64,000 bases of DNA from JBPRGH01 sp051418055 (GTDB lineage Bacteria > Bacteroidota > Bacteroidia > Cytophagales > Cyclobacteriaceae), in the NCBI GenBank assembly GCA_051418055.1, contig JBPRGH010000085.1, positions 124,001 through 188,000 of the forward strand. Direction: 5' to 3'. How positions within the stretch are numbered: position 1 is the stretch's first letter; each line of letters starts with the position of its first letter. The translations under genes and the position numbers were made by a program. Positions 16,422 through 25,575 of the stretch are shown here, in pieces. The notes under the pieces are model-generated. The model did not search any database, was not told the DNA's origin, and saw only the letters and a list, made by a program, of their open reading frames with translations.

Positions 16422-17636
16422 ATGAAGTTTTTAAGAGATCAATTAGATAAGGTAAAACACAACTTTGAAAAAGGTGGAAAGTGGGAGAAGTTTTACTACG
16501 TATATGAAGCACATGATACGTTATTATTTTCTCCTAATAGTGTAACCGGAAAAAGAGGCGTACAGGTACGCGACGCGATGGATATGAAGCGCCTGATGAT
16601 GACAGTGATCATCGCAATGATACCGGCGCTTATATTTGGTATATGGAATGTTGGCCATCAGCATTTTATAGCCATAGGTGAACAGGCAGATTTTTGGGCT
16701 AAAATATTAATAGGGTTACAGCAGGTGCTGCCAATATTAATTGTTGCTTATGCTACGGGTCTGATAACAGAATTTATTTTTGCAACCATACGCCGCCATC
16801 CAATAAATGAGGGTTTTCTTGTTACAGGAATGTTAATACCTCTTGTCATGCCTCCGGCGATACCTTTGTGGCAGGTGGCACTTGCAACTGTATTTGCAGT
16901 TATTATAGCAAAAGAAGCTTTTGGTGGTACTGGTATGAATGTACTGAATGTAGCACTTACGGCTCGAGCATTTCTATACTTTGCTTACCCTTCACAAATA
17001 TCAGGTGAAGTTTGGACTTATATAGGCGAAGGAAAGACAGCAGTTGAAGGTTATACAGGAGCAACTCCGTTAGCAGTTGCTTCTCAGGACATAGAAACAG
17101 GAAGTGTTGTTGCTTCATTAAAAGAATTCGGCCAGGGCTGGGCAGATGGGATGTATGACTTCTGGAATATGTTTATCGGTATTATGCCTGGATCAATTGG
17201 AGAGACTTCAACTTTGATGTGCCTTATAGGAGCAGCAATTCTTGTTATAACAGGTGTGGGAAGCTGGAAGGTCATATTTAGTGTATTTGCCGGAGCTTAT
17301 GCTATGGGATTATTATTAAATGGAATTGGTGGATTAATGGATGATCCTTCGCCATTCCTAATGATGCCTGCACATTATCATCTGGTAACTGGTGGTCTTG
17401 CATTCGGAGCAGTATTTATGGCCTCTGATCCCGTAACAGCAGCCCATACTGAAAAAGGAAAATGGATATACGGATTGTTAATAGGTGTTTTAACCGTTTT
17501 GATCCGTGTACATAATCCGGCATACCCGGAAGGAATTATGCTCGCCATTCTATTTATGAATGTGTTTGCACCATTAATTGATCATTATATCGTTCAGGCT
17601 AATAAGAAAAGGAGGTTACAACGTGCGACAGTCTAA
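16422..17636 (+). CDS. nqrB: Na+-translocating NADH:quinone reductase subunit B
   Basis: A 404-residue integral membrane subunit. The GAT motif with T215 in YTGATPLAVA is the site of covalent FMN attachment in this family. Many transmembrane helices are visible, and the central helices with acidic residues fit the Na+ path. The C-terminal 14 bp overlap the nqrC start, and a strong AGGAGG motif for nqrC lies within the end of this gene. This subunit carries covalent FMN and riboflavin in characterised complexes. Confidence 0.96.
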   Translation: MKFLRDQLDKVKHNFEKGGKWEKFYYVYEAHDTLLFSPNSVTGKRGVQVRDAMDMKRLMMTVIIAMIPALIFGIWNVGHQHFIAIGEQADFWAKILIGLQQVLPILIVAYATGLITEFIFATIRRHPINEGFLVTGMLIPLVMPPAIPLWQVALATVFAVIIAKEAFGGTGMNVLNVALTARAFLYFAYPSQISGEVWTYIGEGKTAVEGYTGATPLAVASQDIETGSVVASLKEFGQGWADGMYDFWNMFIGIMPGSIGETSTLMCLIGAAILVITGVGSWKVIFSVFAGAYAMGLLLNGIGGLMDDPSPFLMMPAHYHLVTGGLAFGAVFMASDPVTAAHTEKGKWIYGLLIGVLTVLIRVHNPAYPEGIMLAILFMNVFAPLIDHYIVQANKKRRLQRATV

Positions 17637-18366
17637 TACTTACGTAATTGGATTTACAGTAGTCCTTACTATTGTAATTGGAGGATTACTTTCATGGGTG
17701 TCTCAGGCATTGGCACCAGCGCAAAAATTATCAATCGAGCTGGATACAAAATCATCTATTTTAAGTTCAGTTGTTGATATTAAAAGCCTGGAATTGACGG
17801 AACAGGAATTATTAGCAATGTACGATGAGCGCATTGAATCATTGGTAGTTGACATTAATGGTAATGAAGTTACTCAAAATGAAAAAGGTGAGCCAATCGT
17901 TGCTGAGAATGTTGATATACAAAAGAACTATAAAAAAGATCCTGAAAATAGATTATATCCTGTTTATAAATATATGAATCCTGAAACAGGAGATGTAGAA
18001 GCTTATATTCTTCCTCTATATGGTGCAGGTCTTTGGGATAAGATCTGGGGTTATATAGCTCTGGAGGATGATCTGAATACAATAATTGGAGCTTCTTATG
18101 ACCATAAAGCTGAGACACCTGGTTTAGGGGCCAGAATTTCCAATAGTGAAGTACAGCAGCGTTATGTGGGAAAAGAAATCTTTTCTGAGACAGGGGAGTT
18201 GGTATCTGTGCGTATGTTAAAAGGTGAAGGTAATGCTAATCTTGGCCCTCATGAGATAGATGGATTATCCGGAGCAACAGTAACGGCACAAGGTGTTAAT
18301 AACATGCTAAAAAATTATTTGACTTATTATGAGGCTTATTTTAATAAATTAAAAGCCGGAGCATAA
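17623..18366 (+). CDS. nqrC: Na+-translocating NADH:quinone reductase subunit C
   Basis: A 247-residue subunit with one N-terminal transmembrane helix (about 6-28) and an FMN-binding domain. The SGAT motif at 216-219 holds the Thr that carries covalent FMN. I chose the GTG at 17623 because AGGAGG lies 6-12 bp upstream and the protein then begins MRQSNTYVIGFTVVL, as in other NqrC; an upstream in-frame ATG at 17578 would place a non-conserved peptide first. The start overlaps nqrB by 14 bp, which suggests coupling. Confidence 0.94.
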   Translation: MRQSNTYVIGFTVVLTIVIGGLLSWVSQALAPAQKLSIELDTKSSILSSVVDIKSLELTEQELLAMYDERIESLVVDINGNEVTQNEKGEPIVAENVDIQKNYKKDPENRLYPVYKYMNPETGDVEAYILPLYGAGLWDKIWGYIALEDDLNTIIGASYDHKAETPGLGARISNSEVQQRYVGKEIFSETGELVSVRMLKGEGNANLGPHEIDGLSGATVTAQGVNNMLKNYLTYYEAYFNKLKAGA

Positions 18367-18379
18367 AATAGGGGATACG

Positions 18380-19057
18380 ATGAGTACTGAAACCGTAGAA
18401 AAAACCGAAGCAAAGGAAGTAAAGAAGCCAGATGAGGCATTGCTTTCCAAAAGGCGTAAAAGAATAGTTACTGATCCACTCAATGAAGATAATCCAATTA
18501 CCATCCAGGTATTAGGTATTTGCTCTGCATTGGCGGTAACAGTAAAGCTTGAACCTACCCTTATTATGTCAATAGCGGTAGTGTTTGTAATTGTATTTGC
18601 AAACCTGATTATTAGCTTGCTGCGAAATCTTGTGCCTAACCGGGTAAGGATTATCGTACAACTTGCAGTAATTGCAACTCTTGTAACTCTGGTTAGTGAG
18701 GTTTTAAAGGCCTATAACTATGAGATGTTTAAAGTATTAGGTGCATTTGTAGGGTTGATCATTACTAACTGTATTGTAATGGGGCGTCTTGAAGCTTTTG
18801 CAATGGGTAATAAACCTTATGATTCATTATTAGATGGTTTGGGTAGTGGTTTTGGTTATGCCTGGATCATTCTGGCTGTTGCATTTTTTAGAGAGTTGTT
18901 TGGTTCGGGATCAGTTTTTGATTTTGAAGTGTTTGCTTTTCTGGGTTGGGATAATTTCCCTACCAATGGTCTAATGGTTGATTCAATTGGAGCATTTATG
19001 ATCATTGGTATCATTATCTGGATACAGCGTTGGAAAACAGGTTATGTTGAACATTAA
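18380..19057 (+). CDS. nqrD: Na+-translocating NADH:quinone reductase subunit D
   Basis: A 225-residue polytopic subunit. It has the NPITIQVLGICSALAVT helix and the GRLEAFAMGNKPYDSLLDGLGSGFGY signature shared by NqrD and RnfE. About 20 charged residues precede the core, an N-terminal extension relative to classical NqrD. The subunit pairs with NqrE in the membrane, where the cysteines of the two coordinate an iron centre in solved complexes. The gap to nqrE is 12 bp. Confidence 0.95.
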   Translation: MSTETVEKTEAKEVKKPDEALLSKRRKRIVTDPLNEDNPITIQVLGICSALAVTVKLEPTLIMSIAVVFVIVFANLIISLLRNLVPNRVRIIVQLAVIATLVTLVSEVLKAYNYEMFKVLGAFVGLIITNCIVMGRLEAFAMGNKPYDSLLDGLGSGFGYAWIILAVAFFRELFGSGSVFDFEVFAFLGWDNFPTNGLMVDSIGAFMIIGIIIWIQRWKTGYVEH

Positions 19058-19069
19058 TTATTTGATGAC

Positions 19070-19681
19070 ATGGAATTAGTAAGCTTAGGAATAAAATCCA
19101 TATTTGTTGAGAACATGATCTTTGCCTACTTTTTAGGTATGTGTTCCTTTTTGGCGGTATCTAAAAAAGTAAGTACAGCAGTTGGCTTAGGTATGGCTGT
19201 AATATTTGTATTATCTATTACAGTTCCCGCAAACTGGTTACTAAATGAGTACGTACTTGAAGAAGGAGCCTTAGCATGGATTGGTCCCCAATTTGCGGAG
19301 GTTAATCTGGAATTTCTTAGTTTTATCATGTTTATTGCAATAATTGCAGCCATGGTACAACTGGTGGAAATGGTGATTGAAAAATTTTCACCTGCTCTCT
19401 ATGGTTCCTTAGGTATATTCCTGCCTCTGATCGCTGTGAACTGTGCTATTCTTGGGGGTAGCCTTTTTATGGTACAACGTGATTATCTTCTTTCAGAAGC
19501 AGCTGTTTATGGTTTTGGATCAGGAATTGGCTGGTTATTAGCTATTGTAGCTCTTGCTGCTATACGCGAGCGTCTGAAATATTCTAATGTACCTGATGGA
19601 TTAAAAGGTCTTGGTATTACCTTTATAATAACAGGATTAATGGGTATTGCTTTTAAATCTTTTATTGGATTGGCAATATAA
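19070..19681 (+). CDS. nqrE: Na+-translocating NADH:quinone reductase subunit E
   Basis: A 203-residue membrane subunit with the family segment FVENMIFAYFLGMCSFLAVSKK near the start and the VNCAILGGSLF motif in the second half, each with a conserved Cys. It forms the inverted-topology partner of NqrD. In most species nqrF, the NADH-oxidising FAD/2Fe-2S subunit, follows directly; here a terminator begins 22 bp after this stop and nqrF is absent from the window. Confidence 0.95.
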   Translation: MELVSLGIKSIFVENMIFAYFLGMCSFLAVSKKVSTAVGLGMAVIFVLSITVPANWLLNEYVLEEGALAWIGPQFAEVNLEFLSFIMFIAIIAAMVQLVEMVIEKFSPALYGSLGIFLPLIAVNCAILGGSLFMVQRDYLLSEAAVYGFGSGIGWLLAIVALAAIRERLKYSNVPDGLKGLGITFIITGLMGIAFKSFIGLAI

Positions 19682-19703
19682 ATTTTAAAATATTTAACTT
19701 TAT

Positions 19704-19738
19704 AAAGCTCCATAGGTTGATCTATGGAGCTTTTTTTG
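19704..19738 (+). terminator. Terminator of the nqr operon
   Basis: The 12-bp perfect stem AAAGCTCCATAG / CTATGGAGCTTT with a 6-nt loop is followed by a T run. It closes the operon after nqrE and sits just upstream of the DUF502 gene. Confidence 0.9.
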
Positions 19739-19758
19739 TATCTATAGTTGTAAATCAA

Positions 19759-20364
19759 ATGTCGAAATCCACACTAAACCGTTTGTTAAGATACTTTTTC
19801 AGAGGATTATTATTTGTAGTTCCTTTGGCACTGACTATTTATATAATAGTTGAAGCACTTGATTTTGTAGATAGTTTGATTGAGGGGATAGAAATACCAG
19901 GTCTTGGCCTATTGATAATTATTGTTAATATAACGTTTATCGGATACCTCACCTCAACTTTTATTACCAAACCATTTTTTGACTGGCTGGAGAAAGGTGT
20001 AATGAAGGTTCCATTAGCGAATATTATTTATACCTCAATAAAAGATCTGATAGGGGCTTTTGTAGGAGATAAAAAGAAATTTAATATACCGGTAACTGTT
20101 GCTTTTAATAATGAACAGACAATTAGAAAGGTAGGGTTTATCACCCGAGAGGATCTTGAAATTATTGATATGCCGGGTTTTATTTCAGTTTACCTGCCAC
20201 ACTCTTATAATTTTTCAGGAAATCATTTTCTTGTAGATAAAAAATTGGTGAAGCCCCTGCATTTGTCAAGTGCAGCGGCAATGAAGTTCGTAGTTTCCGG
20301 TGGTGTTTCCGGAATCGAGGATGAAGAGGAAGAAATAAAAATAGAAAAACCTTCTAATCAATAA
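19759..20364 (+). CDS. DUF502 family membrane protein
   Basis: A 201-residue membrane protein. Two helices (about 15-37 and 52-75) are followed by TKPFFDWLEKGVMKVPLANIIYTSIKDL, the DUF502 (PF04367) signature, and a soluble beta-rich C-terminal half with FITREDL and PGFISVYLPHSYNFSG. I chose the ATG at 19759 because the longer frame to 19717 runs into the nqr terminator. Function is unknown in the family. Its 3' end overlaps the convergent mnmA by 11 bp with no terminator between. Confidence 0.85.
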   Translation: MSKSTLNRLLRYFFRGLLFVVPLALTIYIIVEALDFVDSLIEGIEIPGLGLLIIIVNITFIGYLTSTFITKPFFDWLEKGVMKVPLANIIYTSIKDLIGAFVGDKKKFNIPVTVAFNNEQTIRKVGFITREDLEIIDMPGFISVYLPHSYNFSGNHFLVDKKLVKPLHLSSAAAMKFVVSGGVSGIEDEEEEIKIEKPSNQ

Positions 20365-21535
20365 CTCCTGAACCAATCAGTTCGTCGCCTTCATACCAAG
20401 CAGCAAACTGTCCTGCAGCTATTGCTTTTTGGGGAGTATTAAAGATAATATAAAGTCCCTCATCTTTCATATGAAGAATAGCCGGCTCTAGGGTTTGACG
20501 ATAGCGAATACGTGTTAAATATTCTTTTTGCTGGCCTGGATTTAAAGCCAGATCAGGTCTGATCCAGTGTACATCTTCTTTTTTTATAAAAAGGCCTTTC
20601 CTGAACAAACCGGGATGGTCATCACCCTGCCCGGTATACACCACATTGTCCTGGGTGTTTTTATCAATAATAAATAAAGGTTTAGGGGTACCCCCAATAT
20701 TAAGGCCTTTACGCTGACCTATTGTATAGTAATGAGCTCCGTTATGTTCCCCAACTTCTTTTCCCATAGCAGTTTCATAAGAAAATGGAGCTGTCAAAAC
20801 TTCCAGGTCATTTTCTTCAAGAGAATTATTTACTCCGGAATAGATAGGAGCTTCCGCTGGTATTTCAATTACCTTACCCGCTTTAGGTGCCAATTGTTGT
20901 TGCAAAAATTCAGGTAGTCGTACTTTACCGATAAAGCATAAACCCTGGCTGTCTTTTTTATCAGCCGTTACCAAACCAGATTCCTTTGCTAATTTTCTCA
21001 CTTCAGGTTTTGTAAGCTCCCCGATAGGAAATAGCGCCTTTGATAATTGCTCCTGAGTAAGCTGACATAAGAAATAACTTTGATCCTTATTTTTATCTTT
21101 TCCGGCTAACAGCTGGTGTATTTCCTGCCCATCTTTTTGAAAGGAATTTTTGCGACAGTAATGCCCTGTGGCTACAAAATCGGCCCCTAATCTTAAAGCT
21201 GTTTTTAAAAAAATATCAAACTTTATTTCGCGATTGCATAATACATCAGGGTTTGGTGTACGACCTGCTTCATACTCGCGAAACATATAATCCACAATAC
21301 GAGATTTATACTCTTTGCTTAAATCAATAGCCTGAAAAGGTATTCCAAGATTCTGAGCGACAATCATTGCATCATGGCTATCCTCCAGCCATGGACATTC
21401 TTTGCTGATCGTTACGCTGTCATCATGCCAGTTTTTCATAAACATCCCGATCACTTCATAACCCTGCTCTTTCAGCAGGTATGCAGCTACGGATGAATCA
21501 ACTCCACCGGACATCCCAACAACAACTCTTTTCAT
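20354..21535 (-). CDS. mnmA: tRNA-specific 2-thiouridylase MnmA
   Basis: A 393-residue enzyme that thiolates U34 of tRNA for Lys, Glu and Gln, using ATP and sulphur from a relay. The PP-loop GMSGGVDSS (residues 7-15) binds ATP; C100 in NPDVLCNREIKF and C200 in DSQGLCFIG are the catalytic cysteine pair. The YTIGQRKGL segment and the C-terminal beta barrel are complete. It is convergent with the DUF502 gene and lies downstream of the TlpA-like lipoprotein gene on the same strand, with a 71-bp gap containing a TAACTTTG box (minus strand, 21567-21574) that may be its own promoter. Confidence 0.96.
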   Translation of the reverse strand: MKRVVVGMSGGVDSSVAAYLLKEQGYEVIGMFMKNWHDDSVTISKECPWLEDSHDAMIVAQNLGIPFQAIDLSKEYKSRIVDYMFREYEAGRTPNPDVLCNREIKFDIFLKTALRLGADFVATGHYCRKNSFQKDGQEIHQLLAGKDKNKDQSYFLCQLTQEQLSKALFPIGELTKPEVRKLAKESGLVTADKKDSQGLCFIGKVRLPEFLQQQLAPKAGKVIEIPAEAPIYSGVNNSLEENDLEVLTAPFSYETAMGKEVGEHNGAHYYTIGQRKGLNIGGTPKPLFIIDKNTQDNVVYTGQGDDHPGLFRKGLFIKKEDVHWIRPDLALNPGQQKEYLTRIRYRQTLEPAILHMKDEGLYIIFNTPQKAIAAGQFAAWYEGDELIGSGVID

Positions 21536-21606
21536 TTTCAGATCTTTATGCTCAAAATTTTATATGCAAAGTTACCTTTTACAATCCATATAAAACCATA
21601 ATTTAC

Positions 21607-22833
21607 TTACTGAAGTTCCTCAACCAGTTCGTTAACAGTGGCATTAAAATCTTCTTTAAATTTCTTGAAATGCTCACCTGTGCCGGGTCCGCTAAAGCCT
21701 GTGTGAATTCTTCTTACATCACCTTGTGCATCTAAAAATATCAAAGTAGGAAATGAGACTATTTTATTAAGCATGGGTAAAGATCCGGATGCTGATTCTT
21801 TGTCTTTTGTTCCGGCAATCAATAATTTATATTGTGGTCCAAGTTTATTCTTCATTCGAATGATCCTTGAGCGGGCATAGCTGAAATCATCCTTTGCTTC
21901 ATAGGCCAGTCCTAAAATTTCTACCGGAAGTTCTTTATTTTCACTATACCATTGGGCTAGAAATTTGGTTTCATCCATGCAGTTAGGACACCATGAGCCG
22001 AAAATTTGGATTATAAGAACTTTGCCTCGGTAATCTTCCGGTGATACCATATTGCTGTCAAGGTCAGGGAATGAAAAAGTGAGCTGATCATATCCTTCTT
22101 TAAGATAAGTAAGCGAGTCGGCTGACGGTAAGGAAACCGTTGAATCTTTTATGCCTGTCCAGGTGGCATGATAATCTTTCCCGGACCAAAATTCTCCCTT
22201 CAGCAGTGTGTCATTTTTTAGATAGGCATGAAAAAGATAGGCATGGTTACCATCAAATGTGCTTAGCCTTAATGTATCATCGATCACTGCTCCTTCCAGG
22301 TAACGATAATCACCTGTAGAAAGAAGAAATGTACCGCTCACTTCATTTCCATCAGCTTTAAATTTACCTATAGCATTAATAGTATCTTTAGGGTCTTTAA
22401 ATGTTACATCCCAGGTGCCAATATATTTTTCAGGATTATTTCGCATGCCTACAAATCTTTTATTTATACCATGAATAGCCTGAAATGGTAGTTTATAATC
22501 ATCTTCATAGTATCGTATATAATACCCGTTTAGCTCATTTTCATTAATATTGGCAACAAGGGCTGCATCAAAAATATGTAGAGGGACCTTTACAGAATCT
22601 TCAAAATAATAGACTTCATCAAGTTCAATTTTTTCCGAAGCATTTATAAGATAGGCTATTGTATCATTTTCCTCATGCTTTACCTCTATTAAAAAAGGCA
22701 TATTTTTATTTTCTGCAATAGTAATGTTACCACGCCACATTCCTTCTTTTAAATATTCATCCTTCTGTTCTTCTTTTGGAGAGCAGGAAAATATTAAAAA
22801 TATGGGTGTGATAAATAATAGTAGATGATTCAT
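21607..22833 (-). CDS. TlpA-like thioredoxin-fold lipoprotein
   Basis: A 408-residue envelope lipoprotein (lipobox IFSC, C17). The first ~235 residues are a beta-rich domain seen in Bacteroidota thiol-disulphide proteins (GMWRGNITI... and YIGTWDVTFKDP...GKFKADGNEVSGTFL). The C-terminal part (about 250-405) is a TlpA/ResA-like domain with C282-PN-C285 in FGSWCPNC, and the cis-Pro region SFPTLIFLD. It probably reduces disulphides in the periplasm; partner proteins are not evident. A TATTTTTG box on the minus strand (22899-22906) may be its promoter. Confidence 0.88.
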   Translation of the reverse strand: MNHLLLFITPIFLIFSCSPKEEQKDEYLKEGMWRGNITIAENKNMPFLIEVKHEENDTIAYLINASEKIELDEVYYFEDSVKVPLHIFDAALVANINENELNGYYIRYYEDDYKLPFQAIHGINKRFVGMRNNPEKYIGTWDVTFKDPKDTINAIGKFKADGNEVSGTFLLSTGDYRYLEGAVIDDTLRLSTFDGNHAYLFHAYLKNDTLLKGEFWSGKDYHATWTGIKDSTVSLPSADSLTYLKEGYDQLTFSFPDLDSNMVSPEDYRGKVLIIQIFGSWCPNCMDETKFLAQWYSENKELPVEILGLAYEAKDDFSYARSRIIRMKNKLGPQYKLLIAGTKDKESASGSLPMLNKIVSFPTLIFLDAQGDVRRIHTGFSGPGTGEHFKKFKEDFNATVNELVEELQ

Positions 22834-22916
22834 TTAAATAAAAAATAGAAAGGTTAGTTAGACTAGTTGTTTACGAGAGATTATATTTAATGTTTTAACA
22901 AAAATAGTTGTATTGA

Positions 22917-24008
22917 ATGTTTTCAGATCTTAAAATCATAGAGCTTGCTTCTGTTTTGGCTGGCCCTGCTGTAGGACAGTTTTTCGCTGAATTGGGCGCG
23001 CAGGTAATAAAAGTTGAAAATCCTAAAGGTGGCGATGTTACAAGATCCTGGAAAATTGAAAACGAAAATACTGATGATCGTTCAGCCTATTTCTGTAGCA
23101 TCAACTGGGGTAAAGAAAGTATAGTGCTGGACCTGCATGATCGGGTTGATAAAAATAAGCTTTACGAGCTGGTACAAAAGGCGGATGTAGTGATTGCGAG
23201 CTACAAACCCGGAGATGCTGGACGTCTTGGTGTTGATTATACTTCAATAAGTAAAATCAACCCTCAGATTATTTACGGGAAGATCACCGGATTTGGTGAA
23301 GATGTTTTACGTGTTGGATACGATGCAATTATTCAGGCAGAATCTGGCTTTATGAGTATGAATGGAGAAGCAAATGGTGATCCACTGAAAATGCCTGTTG
23401 CGCTAATGGATGTGCTAGCTTCGCATCAGCTGAAAGAAGCTTTATTATTAGCGATTATACATCGAACGAATACAGGGAAAGGTGCTGAAGTGGAGGTTAA
23501 TCTAGCTCAAACTGCCGTGGCATCCTTAATGAATCAGGCTACTAACTATTTAGTGGCAGGGAAAATACCACAACGTATTGGGTCAGCTCATCCCAATATC
23601 GCTCCGTATGGAGAAATTTATTATTCTAAAGATGAAGTTCCGTTTGTTCTGGCAGTAGGCTCTGATGCCCAGTTTAAGCAGTTATGTGAAATATTGGACA
23701 CTAATTTATACGAAAAGGACTCCTTTTCCACCAACGGCCAGCGGGTAAAAAATCGCGATGCTTTAAAAGGAGAACTGAATTTGAATTTTGAGAAAATTAC
23801 TTTTGAAGAGCTGGAAGCGAATTTTCAAAAAAAACATATTCCTTACGGTCGGATCAGGAATATAAAAGAGGCACTTGAGACATCTTTTGCCAAAGAGATG
23901 CTCCTGGAGGACCAGGGTTTAAAAGCAATGAGGACAAATGCTTTTAAATTATCATTTTATCAGCCAAAAGCTATTTCTGCGCCACCTCATTTGCCACGAA
24001 AGGAATAG
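22917..24008 (+). CDS. Class III CoA-transferase (CaiB/BaiF family)
   Basis: A 363-residue family III CoA transferase. The N-terminal LASVLAGPAVGQFFAELGAQVIKVENPKGGD signature binds CoA, and D165 in PVALMDVLASH is the catalytic Asp that forms the mixed anhydride in formyl-CoA transferase. It is about 40-60 residues shorter than FRC or CaiB. The substrate is not evident; alpha-methylacyl-CoA racemase is another possible activity in this superfamily. It precedes the dcw promoter region and diverges from the TlpA-like gene. Confidence 0.87.
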   Translation: MFSDLKIIELASVLAGPAVGQFFAELGAQVIKVENPKGGDVTRSWKIENENTDDRSAYFCSINWGKESIVLDLHDRVDKNKLYELVQKADVVIASYKPGDAGRLGVDYTSISKINPQIIYGKITGFGEDVLRVGYDAIIQAESGFMSMNGEANGDPLKMPVALMDVLASHQLKEALLLAIIHRTNTGKGAEVEVNLAQTAVASLMNQATNYLVAGKIPQRIGSAHPNIAPYGEIYYSKDEVPFVLAVGSDAQFKQLCEILDTNLYEKDSFSTNGQRVKNRDALKGELNLNFEKITFEELEANFQKKHIPYGRIRNIKEALETSFAKEMLLEDQGLKAMRTNAFKLSFYQPKAISAPPHLPRKE

Positions 24009-24012
24009 CAGT

Positions 24013-24181
24013 CCCACTTTATCCCACCATTAAAAGCTTATTATTCAACCATTTAAGATGTGTTTATAGCGCCTCGTGGGAAAATATTTGCCGTTTTCTA
24101 ACCTTAGTGGGTATGAATTGTTAAAAAGTGGTAAAAAGTGGGGCAAAGTGGTTGATAATGTCAAAATAATTATTAAGTTTG
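24013..24181 (+). promoter_or_regulatory. dcw promoter with MraZ-type GTGG repeats
   Basis: Three AAAGTGG repeats at 24125-24131, 24135-24141 and 24145-24151 are spaced exactly 10 bp. Immediately after them comes a promoter: TTG at 24152-24154, a 19-bp spacer and TAAGTTTG at 24174-24181. Further upstream GTGGG occurs at 24107-24111 and 24076-24080, and two inverted copies CCCAC at 24013-24017 and 24023-24027, also 10 bp apart. MraZ of other bacteria binds direct TGGG-type repeats with 5-bp gaps, so this is the likely MraZ operator. Confidence 0.8.
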
Positions 24182-24210
24182 TTTTATAGAAAATTAGATT
24201 CGGAGGAATT

Positions 24211-24657
24211 GTGGCCTTTTTCACCAGCGAATATGAATGTAAGCTAGATGCCAAGGGAAGGATGGTTTTACCATCCAAGATCAAGGCAAGTTTACCAGAA
24301 GCATCTGGTAATGAGCTGGTTATTCGCCGTGCATTTGAGCCATGCCTGATTTTGTACCCAATGGTGGAGTTCAAAAAATTGTATTCTAAGATTTCAGGGC
24401 TTAATGAATTCAACCCTGAATACAGAATGCTGCAAAGGAACTTCTTCAGGAACAGTTCCACAGTTGAGCTGGATAACAATGGGAGATTTTTAATTCCTAA
24501 AAATATGCTTCAGTATGCGAAGCTTGAGAAGGATGCCGTTATAGTTGGGATGGGTAATAAAGTTGAGATATGGAATCCTGAGTTGTATGAGAATTACCTG
24601 ATAGATGATCAGGATAAATTCTCTGATTTAGCGCAAAAATATCTGGATCAGGGTTAA
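24211..24657 (+). CDS. mraZ: Transcriptional regulator MraZ
   Basis: A 148-residue protein with two AbrB-like swapped-hairpin repeats, shown by EYECKLDAKGRMVLP (residues ~6-20) and the second STVELDNNGRFLIPKNM. It binds DNA as a ring oligomer and represses its own dcw promoter in several bacteria. The GTG start is supported by CGGAGGAATT just upstream. It is the first gene of the dcw cluster, 3 bp before rsmH. The GTGG repeats in front of it fit autoregulation. Confidence 0.96.
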   Translation: MAFFTSEYECKLDAKGRMVLPSKIKASLPEASGNELVIRRAFEPCLILYPMVEFKKLYSKISGLNEFNPEYRMLQRNFFRNSSTVELDNNGRFLIPKNMLQYAKLEKDAVIVGMGNKVEIWNPELYENYLIDDQDKFSDLAQKYLDQG

Positions 24658-24660
24658 AAT

Positions 24661-25575
24661 ATGAGTATGTATCATGAGCCGGTTTTATTGCAACAGAGTA
24701 TTGAAGGGCTGGCAATTAAGCCGAACGGCATATATGTGGATGCTACTTTTGGTGGAGGGGGTCATAGCCGTGAGATATTAAAACATTTGGATGGAGGTAA
24801 ATTATATGCCTTCGATCAGGATGAAGATGCAAAGAAGAATGCAGAAAAGATAGAGGATAAAAATTTTGTGTTTGTAGAAGCCAATTTTCGCTATATGAAA
24901 AGGTATCTGAAGATGTACGGTGTACAGCAAGTCGACGGGATCCTGGCCGACCTGGGCGTATCGTCTCATCAGTTTGATACTGCGGAAAGAGGTTTCAGTA
25001 CACGTTTCGATGCTGATCTTGATATGAGAATGGATCAGAAGGCATCAACAAATGCACGTGAAATCATCAATGAAGCACCGGAAGAGGAGCTAAAGCTTAT
25101 ATTTAAACAATACGGAGAATTACCAAATGCAGGGAAACTTGCCAGAGTAATATCTTCAGCTCGCGTTAATGAACCCATAGAGAGAGTTAGCCAGCTGAAA
25201 GAAATTTTAGGTCGTTTTGCTCCCCGAAAAAAAGAAAATAAATTTTTCGCTCAGGTGTTTCAGGCACTACGTATTGCTGTAAATGATGAAATGAAATCTC
25301 TGGAGGAGCTGCTTCTTCAAACTGAAGAACTTGTTGCACCGGGAGGTCGCATCTCTGTAATGTCTTATCATTCCCTTGAAGACAGGCTGGTAAAAAATTA
25401 TATCCTCAGAGGTGATATCTCCGGGGTGGAGGAAAAGGATTTTTATGGGAATGTGCTAAAGCCTTTTCGGGCTATTAACAGAAAACCAATTACAGCTTCT
25501 GAAGAAGAAATCGAAAGAAATAGCAGGGCCCGTAGTGCCAGGCTAAGAATAGCAGAAAGGGAGGAAGATGAATAA
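24661..25575 (+). CDS. rsmH: 16S rRNA (cytosine(1402)-N4)-methyltransferase
   Basis: A 304-residue SAM-dependent methyltransferase that modifies C1402 of 16S rRNA. The YHEPVLLQQSIEGL start and the SAM-binding motif ATFGGGGHSREIL are diagnostic, as is the FQALRIAVNDE motif and the MSYHSLEDRLVKN motif. It follows mraZ by 3 bp and overlaps ftsL by 8 bp. Length is normal for the family. Confidence 0.97.
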   Translation: MSMYHEPVLLQQSIEGLAIKPNGIYVDATFGGGGHSREILKHLDGGKLYAFDQDEDAKKNAEKIEDKNFVFVEANFRYMKRYLKMYGVQQVDGILADLGVSSHQFDTAERGFSTRFDADLDMRMDQKASTNAREIINEAPEEELKLIFKQYGELPNAGKLARVISSARVNEPIERVSQLKEILGRFAPRKKENKFFAQVFQALRIAVNDEMKSLEELLLQTEELVAPGGRISVMSYHSLEDRLVKNYILRGDISGVEEKDFYGNVLKPFRAINRKPITASEEEIERNSRARSARLRIAEREEDE

